64,000 nucleotides of DNA from Arachis hypogaea (Eukaryota; Streptophyta; Magnoliopsida; Fabales; Fabaceae), in assembly GCF_003086295.3 (NCBI RefSeq), contig NC_092048.1:105974276-106038275 (forward strand). Direction: 5' to 3'. Positions 33,457 to 44,160 of this stretch are shown here, in pieces; the first letter of the stretch is position 1, and the number at the start of each line of letters is the position of its first letter. The notes below the pieces were generated by a model. That model did not search any database and was not told the origin of the DNA. It saw nothing but the letters and a program-made list of their open reading frames with translations. The position numbers and the translations under genes are program-made.

Positions 33457-34447
33457 GGGGTAGTTTAGAACTAAAAAAAGGGAGATTAGGACCTGGGGAA
33501 TCCAGGATTGTAAACATTCTGTATTTACTTTTCTCTATAATTCAATTTTACTTTCAGTGTATTTTAAATTTTCATCTTCCATTCCCAGAGCTATGAACAA
33601 CTAAACCCCTCTTCATTGGGTTAGGGAGCTCTGTTGTAATTCAATGGATCAGTAATAGCTCTTATTCTTCTTCTTCTTCTTTCCATTCAATTTGATTTGC
33701 TTGAAAGCGTCGCTCTTCATCCAATTGAGCAATTGTGTCGGAAGAGAAATTGCTCATACTTGGATTTCCTCTTAACCTTGGAAGAGGAATGAGGAAATCA
33801 TGTTAGAAACGCTTTCTCATGTTGGACTAGATTGGGAGTTGGATGAATATAGTGACATATAATCCTCCCAATACTTTGATCTAGAAAAACATGTGGTATA
33901 ATCAATGATCGTACTTCATCTCTTCCCATGATCAATTAGATCAAGGAATTGGCAATTGTTCAAGCTTAAAGAGATTGAATTGCCAAGGAATTAGAATTCA
34001 ATCACCTAAGATTGCCAAGAGATCAATGAGTTGCATGGATTGAGGAAGAGATGAGAATGAACTTGATCCGGAGAATGCAACATCTCCTGAATCCAGTGAG
34101 CTTCCGTATTCTTGTCTTCCCATTCTTTATATTCTGCTATATATATTTATGCTCATCACCCCATTTCCATTTAAGTTTCTGCAATTTACTTTCTGCACTT
34201 TACATTCTGCCATTTACTTTTCGTTATTTACATTCCTTGCTATTTACATTTTTCGCCATTTAAATTTCTGCAAATTTCAATTCAACTCTGTTTAGTTCAA
34301 CTAGAACACTCCTCTGATTAAAGTTGCTCAACCAATCAATCCCTGTGGGATTCGACCTCACTCTACTGTGAGTTTTTACTTGACGACAATTCGCTATACT
34401 TGTCGAAGAAAATTTGTAGCGATACAGATTTTTCATGCATCAATATG

Positions 34448-35060
34448 TGAATCCAATGAAGAAAAAACTGGATTCATCAATCCGTTGTCGGATTGGGTTG
34501 CATTCAAATTGGTTGATGCTGTATTTTTTGGCATAAATTGGGAAGAAAGGTTTCATTGTTTTTATCAACTTCCATTCCTTCTTCAATTGCTGACCAATAT
34601 GAGACATTTTATTTATTAATAAAACCTGTGTATTTGGAACATGCAACTGCTCCACTACCATGAGTGGGTATCATGATTCTTTTCGAGGTTGTAAGTTGGC
34701 ACAGATGTCGTTGTCTATCCTTTTCCACGAAGAGATTGGGATCAGTCACGTTCCCTTTTACCCCTCTTTTTTTTTACAACGGTGACGAATTTGCAGTTTT
34801 CAATCCATCAAGGTTGGTGTCTACGAGTGCATTGTCTTCGTCTCTACCGTTTGATATATTTAATCCAATTTAACTGTAGAAGTATAATCATCATCCCTAT
34901 TTGATATCCTTTGTCCATTAGGAGAAGTTTTTACAGGATTTCTGGTATCCACAGAAACTGTATTCCAGCTTCTTTTTAACATGCTTGCATCTTATCGATG
35001 TCGAGTGGTTGTCTGACCATCTTGTTGATCATCCGCCATTATCAAGGGTTGAGCTCCAGG
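34448..35060 (-). other. 5' leader region of T
   Basis: Between H2 and the primer site of T. No gene recognised; ORFs here are short and unsupported. Confidence 0.4.
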
Positions 35061-35078
35061 TCCCCGGCAACGGCGCCA
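35061..35078 (-). other. Primer binding site of T (tRNA-Asp)
   Basis: Reverse complement of TGGCGCCGTTGCCGGGGA, one base from the LTR end. Confidence 0.85.
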
Positions 35079-35079
35079 A

Positions 35080-35557
35080 TGTTCTGGGGCTTACCTAGAA
35101 CCGGATGATTGGGCTCGAATGGAAGGCCCAAACGTTGAAGGAAGGTGGCCTCCGACTTGTTCCTGTCTGGGAACCGCCGTCTGAGTTGTGTGTTTTGAAG
35201 AATGGGGGATGGTACCTGCGAAGACACTCCGATGCCTAAATAGCAAGGTGTTAAGCAGGTTTAGAATATATTAGAACTTAGAGATACCTGAGGGGTGTTA
35301 GTGTATTTATAGGTGATGTGCCAATAACCACCATTGGAGTGGATCCACTATTGGTGGATAACTATCCCTTTTATCTATGAATTGTTGAGATCTCCCTTCT
35401 AGAAGTGGGTGAGAGATACTAGGAGTTAGTTGTAACTCCTTCAGGATGGAGTGCAGCGTTTTGCCCGACCTCTTAAGAGATCAATTATGTGGTAGCTACC
35501 TTTTTGAGCTTTCTCTATTTTTGGGCCTGACTTATATTTTGAGTTAGGATATCAACA
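35080..35557 (-). repeat. 5' LTR of T (478 bp)
   Basis: On the minus strand TGTTGATATCC ... CCAGAACA, with terminal TGTT/AACA. Beyond 35557 the sequence no longer matches the other LTR. Confidence 0.82.
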
Positions 35558-35614
35558 ATTACCTAACAAAATTAATTAGATAATATACTTTGAACTTCCT
35601 ACTTGTTGCTAATT

Positions 35615-35622
35615 ACTGTATG
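35615..35622. repeat. Target-site duplication of the foldback element (left)
   Basis: ACTGTATG, repeated at 38259-38266. Confidence 0.9.
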
Positions 35623-35832
35623 TAGGGGTGTGCAAAAAAACTGGTTTCACTGAACTGAATTGAAACTGAACTGAAACTGTTTTAAATAAACCAGTTTTTT
35701 TAAATAAAAAACTAAACTGAAACCATAGTTTTTATGAAAAACCAGTTTATTAAAAACCAGTTTTTATGGTTCAGTTTAGTTTTAAACCAAATTAAAACTG
35801 GTTTTATTTAAACTCCAAAATTAATTTTACAT

Positions 35833-36269
35833 ACTCTTTCTTTCTCTTTCTCCCTTCTCTCTCTCCCCTTTCTTTCTCTCTCTCTCTCTCTCCATCTCCC
35901 TTCCCATCTCTCACTCTCTCCTCTTCCTCTCTCTCTCTCTCTCTCACCCCCTTCCTTTTTCTCCCTCTCCCTCTTTTTCCTCTCTCTCTCCCCCCCCCTT
36001 TACCTCTCCTTCCCCCTTCCTTCTTCTCTCTCCTCCCCTCTCTCTCCCCCCTTTTTTCTCTCTCCTCTCCCTCCTCTCTCTCTCCTTCCCCTCTTTCTTC
36101 CTCTCTCTCTTCTTCTCCTCTTTCTCCCCCTCCTCTCTCCCTTCTCTCTCTCTCTTTCCCTTTCTTCCTTCTCTCCCTTCTCTATCTCTCTATTTCTCTT
36201 TCTCTTTCTCCCCCTCCTCTTTGTCTCCCTCTTTTTCTCTCTCCTCCTCTCCTTCTCTCTCTCTCCTCC

Positions 36270-36322
<53 letters not shown>

Positions 36323-36666
36323 CCCCTCTCCCTCTCCCTTCCTTCCCCTTTCTCTTCCTCTCTCTCTTCTCTCCCTCCTCTCTCTCCCCTCCCCTCTTTC
36401 TTCTCTCTCTCTCTCTTTCCCCTTCCTCTTTCTCCCTCTCCCTCCATTCCCCCTCTCTCTCCCCCTCTTATCTCTTTCTCTCTCTCCCCCTCTCCCTCCC
36501 CTTTCCTTCTTCTCTCTCTCTCTTTCTCTCTCCTCCTCCCCTCTTTCTTCCTCTCTCTCTCTCTCTCCTTCTCCTCTTTCTCCCCCTCCTCTCTCTCTCT
36601 CTCTCTCTCTCCTTTTTCTCTCGCTCTCTCCCTCTCTTTCCTTTTCTCCCCTCTCCCCCTCCCATC

Positions 36667-36711
<45 letters not shown>

Positions 36712-36805
36712 CCTTCCCCTTCTCTCTCTCTCTCTTTCTCTTTTCCCTCTTTCTCTTTTGTTTCTCTCCTCTCCGCCCTCTCTCACCTCCCCTCTTCTTC
36801 CTCTT

Positions 36806-36836
<31 letters not shown>

Positions 36837-37000
36837 TTTCTTTCTCTCTCCTTCCCTTATTTCTCTCTCCTTCTCTCTCTCTTTTTTCTCCTTCATCTCT
36901 CTCTTTATTCTCTTTCTCTCCTTCCTTTTTCTCTTTTCTATTTTTCTCTCATTCTTTTTTCACTCTATATCCCTCTTCTCTTTCTCTCCCTCTTTTCTCC
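35833..37000 (+). repeat. Polypyrimidine arm
   Basis: About 1.17 kb of C and T on the plus strand (CTCTCT, CCCTC, TTTCTC runs) with very few purines. Confidence 0.92.
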
Positions 37001-37008
37001 AAAATAAG

Positions 37009-37156
37009 AGAGAAGGAGGAGAGAGAGAGAGAGGAGAGAGAGGAGGAGGAGGAGAGAGAGAGAGAGAGAAGAGAGGGAAAAAAGAGCGCAAGGAAAGAGA
37101 GAAGGAGGAAGAGAGAGAGGGAGAAAAATTGAGAGAGACAGAGAGAAAGAGAGAGG

Positions 37157-37206
<50 letters not shown>

Positions 37207-37974
37207 CAGAGAAATGGGAGAGAGAGGGAGTGAGAGACAGAAAGAGAGGGATATGGGAGAGAGAGAAATGAGAGAAAAGGATAGAGAGGGAGAAAAGGAG
37301 AGAGAAAGAAAGGGAAGGGGAAGAAATAGGAGAGAGAGAGAGAGGAGGGAGAGAGAGATGGAGATAGGGAGAGAAAAGAAAATGTGGAGAGAGAGGGGGA
37401 AGACAAAGAAAGGGAGGGGGAGAAAGAAGGGGAATTAGAGAGAAGAGGAAGAGAGTGGAGGGAGAGAGAGAGAGAAGTAGAGAGAGAGAGGGAGGGAGAG
37501 AAGGAGAGAAAGAGAAAAGGGAGAGAGAAAGAGAGAGGAGAGAGAAGAGGGAGAGATGGAGAGAGAGAGAGGAAGACAAAGAGAGGGGAGGGGAGAAAGA
37601 GGGGAAGGAGGAGAGAGAGGGAAAAGGAAAATAGAGAGGAGGGAGAGAGAGAAAGGAGGGGAGAGAGAGAGAGAAGAAGAGAGAGAAAGAAAGAGAGAAA
37701 GGAGAGAGAGCGAGAGAAGAAGAGAGAGAAAAAAGAGAGAAATGAGAGAGAGGGAGAGAAGAAGAGAGGGAGGGAAGAAGAGAGAAAGAGCGGAAGAGGG
37801 AAAGGAGAGAGAGAAAGAGAGAGGAAGAGAGAGAGAGGGAGAGAGAGAGAGGGGGAGGGAGGGAGAGAGAGAGGGAGGAGGGAGGGAGAGAGAGAGGGAG
37901 AGGAGGGAGAGTGAGAGGGAGAGAGAGAGAGTGGGGAGAGATAGGGGAGAGAGAGAGAAAGATAGATGGAGAGT
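37009..37974 (+). repeat. Polypurine arm
   Basis: About 0.97 kb of G and A on the plus strand, complementary in composition to the preceding arm; the switch happens across the short AAAATAAG segment. Confidence 0.92.
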
Positions 37975-38034
37975 GTGAAAACTAGTTTTAGCCTATAAAC
38001 CAGTTTAAACTGGTTTTTTTAATTAAAACCAGTT

Positions 38035-38155
38035 TTATTTTTATGAACTGGTTTAAACTGGTGCACTGTATTATAAACTGGTTCTAAAAACCAGTTTTAT
38101 TTTTATGAACTGGTTTAAACTGGTGCACTGTATTATAAACTGGTTTAGAACCAGT
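38035..38155 (+). repeat. Tandem duplication in right subterminal region
   Basis: A unit of about 65 bases containing AACTGGTTTAAACTGGTGCA occurs twice in a row. Confidence 0.75.
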
Positions 38156-38308
38156 TTCATATGTGACAAAGCAGTTTGGTTCAGTTTCTAAACCATTTAA
38201 AATGGTTTAGTGCAGTTTCAGTTCAGTTTATAGAAAAACTGAACCATGCACACCCTTAACTGTATGTATAAAATGAATATATCACACAACCACTCCATTT
38301 GAATGTTG

Positions 38309-38431
<123 letters not shown>

Positions 38432-38440
38432 AGTAGCTAC

Positions 38441-38457
38441 TAAACCCTAAACCCTAA
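38441..38457 (+). repeat. Two-unit telomere-type insert
   Basis: TAAACCCTAAACCCTAA between two copies of a roughly 26-base stretch (ATT repeats plus CAGGAGTAGCTACTA). Confidence 0.75.
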
Positions 38458-38483
38458 TTATTATTATTCAGGAGTAGCTACTA

Positions 38484-39950
38484 ATTGACAAGTCACCCAG
38501 AACATTAATTTTCTCCGAAAACTTAAGTTGAATAATTAATAGCGAGAAAATTGTACATACAGTGCCATGTTATTTCTTCTAAGTTGAACCATTATTATTA
38601 GGGTTATACTACGGTGTTAAAATAATTTTTTTCAACACTTGCTGAAATGAGTTGGACACACCGTATAAGAGACGCGTGTTAGTTTTGCTGTGACAGGGGA
38701 AAACATCAGCTGAGCCAAAACAGTAGTAAGTAAAATGGTTGTCGAAGTGTAAGGAGGTAATTATGTGAGGCAGTGTATTAATTTGAGGGTTTAATCCTTT
38801 ATAAGAATTGAATTAATCTTTTTGTTCCAGTGGAGCTTTTTTGCTAGTAGATGGACAGGACTAATAATAGACCGTTCCTTTTAGGAGAATTATCATCTGT
38901 GTCTATACTCTAATGAAGGACAAAAATAACTCTAAACTCTCAATTTCAAATATCCCTTTATCATATTATATAATATTTTTTTTATTTCTTTTTGTTACGA
39001 ACTCCTTTGCTACATTAATTATCAATAATTTTAAATTTAAAAAATTTAAATTTTATATTTTAAATTTTTTATTTTCAATTTTTATTTCAAATTCTAAAAT
39101 TTATTCTACTACCTTTATTTATTTCAAATTTTATAATTTCACACTAATAATATTATTAAACTTATATTTCAGTTTAAAAAATTATAAACTAATATCAACT
39201 TTAAAAAACTCTAAGCTCTAAACCAATATCAGTTAAATAAAAATTGTGATATCTTTTCATTAACTAAACATAATCTAATTTATTGTATTTTTAAATTACA
39301 ATATCAAATTTTTTATACTATTTATTTTTAAATAATTTAATTTATACTAAATTTTTGTTAATTTTAAATTAATTTTTACTAATTTAATTTTTATAAACTA
39401 ATTTTAAAAAAAAGTACACATCACTAAACCCTAAATCTTAAATCTTTAAATATAAATCCTAAATCATAAACCGTAAACTTCAGATCTTAAACTATAAACC
39501 CTAACACATAACTCCTCAACCCTAAACCCTGAAGAACATACCTAAAATCTAACCACAAATCCAAAACCTAATCTTAAAGACTTAAACTATAAATCTTAAA
39601 CTATAAATTCTAAACACTGAATACTAAGTAAAAATACTAAATAAATAACTCTTAAACACTAAACCCTAAAATTCAACCCTAAACCTTTTAACTTGCTCAT
39701 AAATCTTAGTCCCTAATTCTAAACTTTAAATTCTTAACCTTTTAAATTTAAACCAGAAACTATAAACCATACAACAACAACAACAACAACAATAAATGTA
39801 AGAGTTGTAAAAATATTGCCAACATTGAAGGGCTAGATACTAAGGAAGGAGGAGGGACATCTCTAGTGTTACTTTGTGTTGGAGCGTGAAAAATTGATGG
39901 TGGAGCGACGATAAGCAAGTTGTGATGTTATAGGCTTAAAAAAAGTTTAT
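38484..39950. other. AT-rich intergenic region
   Basis: No gene supported; an ORF at 38913-39221 is A/T-rich low complexity. 39420-39770 is a degenerate telomere-like tract. Confidence 0.6.
39420..39770 (+). repeat. Degenerate telomere-like tract
   Basis: About 350 bases made of variants of CTAAACCCTAAA (for example TAAACCCTAAATCTTAAAT, AACCCTAAACCCTGAA), heavily mutated. Confidence 0.6.
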
Positions 39951-39964
39951 GAACACTACAACAT

Positions 39965-40190
39965 TTTGGGTTTATGGCCACGAATTTTTTGGTCACGGTA
40001 AAAAACCGTGACCATAGACCCTCTATGGTCACGGTTTTGGAGGTGACCTAAAGATGTCTATGGTCATAGTTTTTTAGAGTGACCAAAAAAATCTATGATC
40101 ACGATTTTTCGGAAGGGTGGCCTAAAAGGATTTATGGTCACGGTTTTGAGGGGGTGACCTAAAAGGGTCTATGGTCACAGTTTTAATCAT
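39965..40190. repeat. Left subterminal array of CACTA element
   Basis: About six copies of (T)ATGGTCACGGTTTT or its complement, the expected transposase-binding region. Confidence 0.8.
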
Positions 40191-40199
40191 TTGAGTTTT

Positions 40200-43100
40200 A
40201 ATTAATTAAGATTTTTATGTATTTTTAATTATTTTAAATATTTTTTCTTTTTAAAATTAAAAAATTTTAATAATTAAAAATTAATAATAATTTTATATAA
40301 TTTACTTTAAATATTAAAATTTTAAATCTAATTTTATGAATATAAAATTAGGTTGAATACTATTAATAATTTTAAATTAAAATATGATTTAAAACTTATT
40401 AAAATGATTGTAGAATGTTAAAATGAAAGATTCATCATATCGTAATTAATTTAAATTATTTGATTGGTTAATTTTGTTCGTTTATTTAAATGCGTAGGAT
40501 AAATTAATTCTTGGTATGTTGGATAAAATAATACTGTAAAAAATAAAAATAAAAGACTCATTATTACAAAATTTGTAATTTATATAATATATCAATTTTA
40601 TTATCTTAATTTAAAAAATTAAACACTCGTTTTCTTATTAGTTTACTATTTTTTTTATTTTAGGTGAATTGATCTGATGTATATATATAGTAATATATGT
40701 TAATTATTAAATAGTAATAGCTCTTTTTATTTTAACGTTAATAAAAGAAAATAAAAATCTAAATACCCAATTCGTAACATTGTGAATAAGAACCGAAGGA
40801 AATTGAAAACCTCCTTTCTTTCTTTCCCCAATTCGTAACCCTAGACCCTCATTGCCGCCGCCGTCCCAAGCTCCTCAGTGCGGTCGCTTCTTCCTCTTTC
40901 CTATTTTGCAAAACCCAGAAAACTCAGCACATCGTCTTCATCTTTGTTGGCTTCTCTGTTCGTCGAAGGTTAGTGGCTTCTGCTCTTGGGGTACTGCGCT
41001 CGTTAAGATCTCTCTTTACACCTTCTCCGCCTCGACATCGGCATCTCTATCGGTGTCTCAGTTTTCGGTGCTGCTTGGTACGCCGTTTTCCTTTTGCGTT
41101 TCAAATTTTCTCAATTTATTTTCTGTAACCAATTTCTGATAATCTTCTTTTTGGATTTGCAAAGGGGGATTTACGTGCTGCAATCAAGGCCCCTGAATCA
41201 CTTTCACAAATCTCATTAGGTACGAGCCATATATGAAATAAAATCGTTGCAAATTAAACTATGAGAATTATTAATAAGTTTTGTATCAGAAGAGTTCAAA
41301 TCAAACTGGCTCGTGCGTGTTCTTCAAGACTTGTTAATAATCGTATAATTTGAAAGCTAAATGATGATGTATTAAAAAAACTTCATTCAAAGAAAAAGTT
41401 CAATTTATCTTATATGAAGTAACTAACTTAGATAAGTATGTAGGAGAGTATTATTTGATTCTCAATAATCAAGAGACTATAGAGACTCTAAATATACTAC
41501 ACTACATGATCACACTAATATATGTGTCTGGAGTATATTTAAGGTATGTTTCAAAAGTAATTATAACTACTTATTTTTAACTTTTAAAATTTTTGTAAGC
41601 TTGAAAATATATTTTCAGATGCACACTCTAATAGATAGTTTACACAAAATAAATAAAGTAATAATAAAATGTTGATTAGTGACTTGTTAAGCTGCTATTT
41701 TGTTATGGACTTATGGCACTAAGTGTTTTGAATTTTGAATTTGTAATAAGTGATTTGTGATTTGTGATTAGTGATTTTGTTATGCTGCTGGTTTGAATTA
41801 ATTTAGGGGTGATTATTTGTTATGCTGCTGTATAGAAAATTTTTTAAATCATGTATAGAAAATTCTTGTTCACAGATCTATTTCATAGTCTTTACCTCCA
41901 CAAAGTGACGATGTTTTTGGATTCTGAAGTCTAATCTGTCTCTTTGAGCTCGTCAGTTTTGCAACATTGACTCGGTAATTTAAAGCTCAACCTTATTCCC
42001 CATTATTACACTGCATTATTAGTTAGCACTTAGCATTGCTACTCTATATTATGTATATATCAAGATCATGGGACACTAATGGAAATTATTCTGCCTATTT
42101 TAGATGCGAACCCATGTTAATAAAAAAAGTTGACTTAATAAGTGCAAAAAAATGTACATTAATATACGAACATAAAATTAGGCATTATTTGGTTTTCCCT
42201 TTCTAAACTTGATTATTTTGACTTTATTTTGTGTACAGGATAATTTTTTCGTACTGGTAAAGACAACAGGAATTGAGTAGTTACTGCGGCACTATTTATA
42301 ACAACTTCATATGGCATCTCAAAATGAAAGAACTAAGCAGTAAGTTTATCTCGTAATTGCCATATATAATAATTTGATAGCACATTTAACTAGGGTAGTA
42401 AGCGAATATATGGTAGCTAGATTGTCACTATAATTGACCTATTAGATCATGTTTAGTAAGTTTAGATATTTGCATTCTTAGGTTTAATCATGTTTTCTCA
42501 AAAGATTGGATGGATTTACCAAGATTGAGAACGAGTACATAGTTGGTGTAAATAATTTTTTAGAGTTTGCCTTCATTATCAAATTAAAAATTTCAACCAC
42601 TATATAAAATAATTACACTATTTTATCAAATTAAAAATATGTTACATGGTCATCAAATTGGATATTTGGCTAATTGGCTCCATGAGTACTTATTGAATAG
42701 AAGAGTAAGAAACTAATTACGAACTAAGATGTATAACCTACCATTATTTTTTTCAGAAGGTATAGAAAAATAGATAAAGCAATAATAATACATGAAGGTG
42801 AAGGGGTAGTAATCAGCATTAAATCAGTACTCAGTAATATATAGCAATCAGCATTATTATTATTTTAAATTTGACTTTGTCTATTGATTTCACACTCGAT
42901 CTGATTTTTCTGTTTCGCTAGTGTTGATGACTTGATTTGTTTGATGGGTTGGAAGCTAATAATAGTATTTCGGTATTACCTTGTTTTTTAAGCTTCTATT
43001 TTGGTTGTGGTTATTTCTTTGTGTTGAATTTTTTTCAGTTTTAAGCGACTTCAATAGGGGAGTTGAAGTTCCCCTCAAAGATAGATTAAAAACATATAAA

Positions 43101-43570
43101 CATTACCAAATAGCTCAAAACCTTAGCAAATGCTCCTTATTATTTAGTGGTTGAAATTTTTATATTGATTGACTTATTTAACTTGTGCTCCATATTCATT
43201 ACTCAACTGTACTGCATCCATCATCAAAATATTTTTGTTCTGTTCTAACTTCTTTATTTCTTTTGCTAGCAGGAGGACATGATGTGAAGAAAATATGTTT
43301 TATACAAATATAAGATGGGATAGGTCTTATAATGATTTTGGTTATCTAAATGTATTATTTTGATGTGTTATTTACATTTTGATAAGAGACTTTATCCGAT
43401 ATTACATGTAATGGATAAATTACACCCTATTTTGATTAGTGTTGTAATGGATATCTAGTTTTTAATAAAACTTTTATGATTTACATTTATTGAATTTCTC
43501 ATTCTTAGATTTATTTTGTGATTATCATCATTTTGGGATGTGATTATGCTTTAAAAAAATTTCATAAAAT
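40200..43570 (+). other. CACTA interior with exon-like segments
   Basis: No long ORF is credible (the 95-codon ORF at 40852 covers a leader-like segment). Possible exons: 40800-40966 ending GTCGAAG|GTTAGT; 41165-41219 between TTTGCAAAG and GGTACG, readable as GDLRAAIKAPESLSQISL; 42239-42339 containing ATGGCATCTC and ending AAGCA|GTAAGTTT; and a last exon from 43273 after TTTTGCTAGCAG. Any spliced ORF would be about a dozen codons after the ATG at 42311. The remainder is AT-rich. Confidence 0.4.
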
Positions 43571-43584
43571 AAAACAGGTTACCA

Positions 43585-44150
43585 TAGATAGGTCACGGTT
43601 TTAAGGAGGGGTGACCATAGATAAGTTATGGCCACGGTGAAAACAGTGACTATAGATAAGGCTATAATCACGGTTTTAAGGTGGGGTGACCATAGACACT
43701 ATGGTCACGGCGAAAAATCGTGACCATAGATAAGGCTATAGTCACGGTTTAAGGAGGGGTGACCATAGGGGCTATGGTCACGATTTTTAGGTGGGGTGAC
43801 CATAAAGGCTACCATAGATATGGCTATGGTCACGTTTTTTGGTGGGGTGACCAAAGAGGCTATGGTCACGGTTTTGGGAAGGGGTGACCATAGATATGAC
43901 TATGGTCACAGCCAAAACCGTGACCATAAATAAGGCTATGGTCACGGTTTTGGGAAGGGGTGACTATAGAGGCTATAGTCACGGTGAAAACCATGACCAT
44001 AGATAAGGCTATGGTCACGGTAAAAAACGTGGCCTAAAATGTCAGAGTTTGAACATTACAACGGTGATCATAGGTTTATGGTCACGGCGAAAAAACCGTG
44101 ACCATAGACCTATGGTCACCCTTTTTACTAAAACCGTGACTATAGACTTT
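43585..44150. repeat. Right subterminal array of CACTA element
   Basis: More than a dozen copies of CTATGGTCACGG and GTGACCATAGA, often as inverted pairs. Confidence 0.85.
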
Positions 44151-44160
44151 TTTTGTAGTG

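Larger units (their letters stand above)
32524..34442 (+). mobile_element. Solo LTR H2 (1919 bp)
   Basis: Begins TGATGCCAAGGCATC as H1 does, ends CATGCATCA, and is flanked by ATATG at 32519-32523 and 34443-34447. No interior or primer site. The parts after the hairpin array (TATA at 33449-33456, then a stretch like 24770-25600) are recognisably related to H1, but the hairpin array is built from a different sequence. Confidence 0.9.
18847..35557 (-). mobile_element. Old Tat-like element T (interrupted by K/H1 and H2)
   Basis: Two LTR copies face the same way: 35080-35557 (complete, beside a tRNA-Asp primer site) and 18847-19050 (partial). The 204 shared bases align without gaps but differ at about 24 sites by hand count, so the insertion is old. 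The only recognisable coding relic is an integrase C-terminus (20827-21095). The rest is degenerate tandem arrays. Solo LTR K lies at 22447-31633 and solo LTR H2 at 32524-34442. It remains possible that pieces of two related elements are merged here. Confidence 0.65.
35623..38258. mobile_element. hAT-type foldback element with CT/GA arms (2636 bp)
   Basis: Terminal inverted repeats TAGGGGTGTGCA and (right end, reversed) TAAGGGTGTGCA with an 8-bp target duplication are the hallmarks of hAT elements. Subterminal parts are full of ACTGGTTT/AAACCAGT units. The middle is an almost pure pyrimidine arm (about 35833-37000) followed by an almost pure purine arm (37009-37974). There is no transposase, so it is non-autonomous. 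All ORFs of 60-300 codons inside are products of the CT/GA composition. Confidence 0.9.
39954..44160. mobile_element. Non-autonomous CACTA (En/Spm) element (4207 bp)
   Basis: Ends CACTACAA... and ...TTGTAGTG, with GAA duplicated at 39951-39953 and 44161-44163, the 3-bp duplication of CACTA elements. Subterminal arrays of TATGGTCACGGTTTT units, in both orientations, fill 39965-40190 and 43585-44150. The interior (40200-43570) has no transposase. It holds a pyrimidine-rich, GC-richer segment like a plant 5' UTR (40800-41220) and splice-site-like boundaries. Confidence 0.9.

Noticed and set aside
36190..37978. Several ORFs of 65-303 codons on both strands
   Set aside because: Products of CT/GA composition (Ser/Leu/Pro or Arg/Glu/Gly only); no complexity and no domain.
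38913..39221. 102-codon ORF
   Set aside because: Phe/Ile/Asn/Lys-rich translation of A/T low complexity with no upstream signals.
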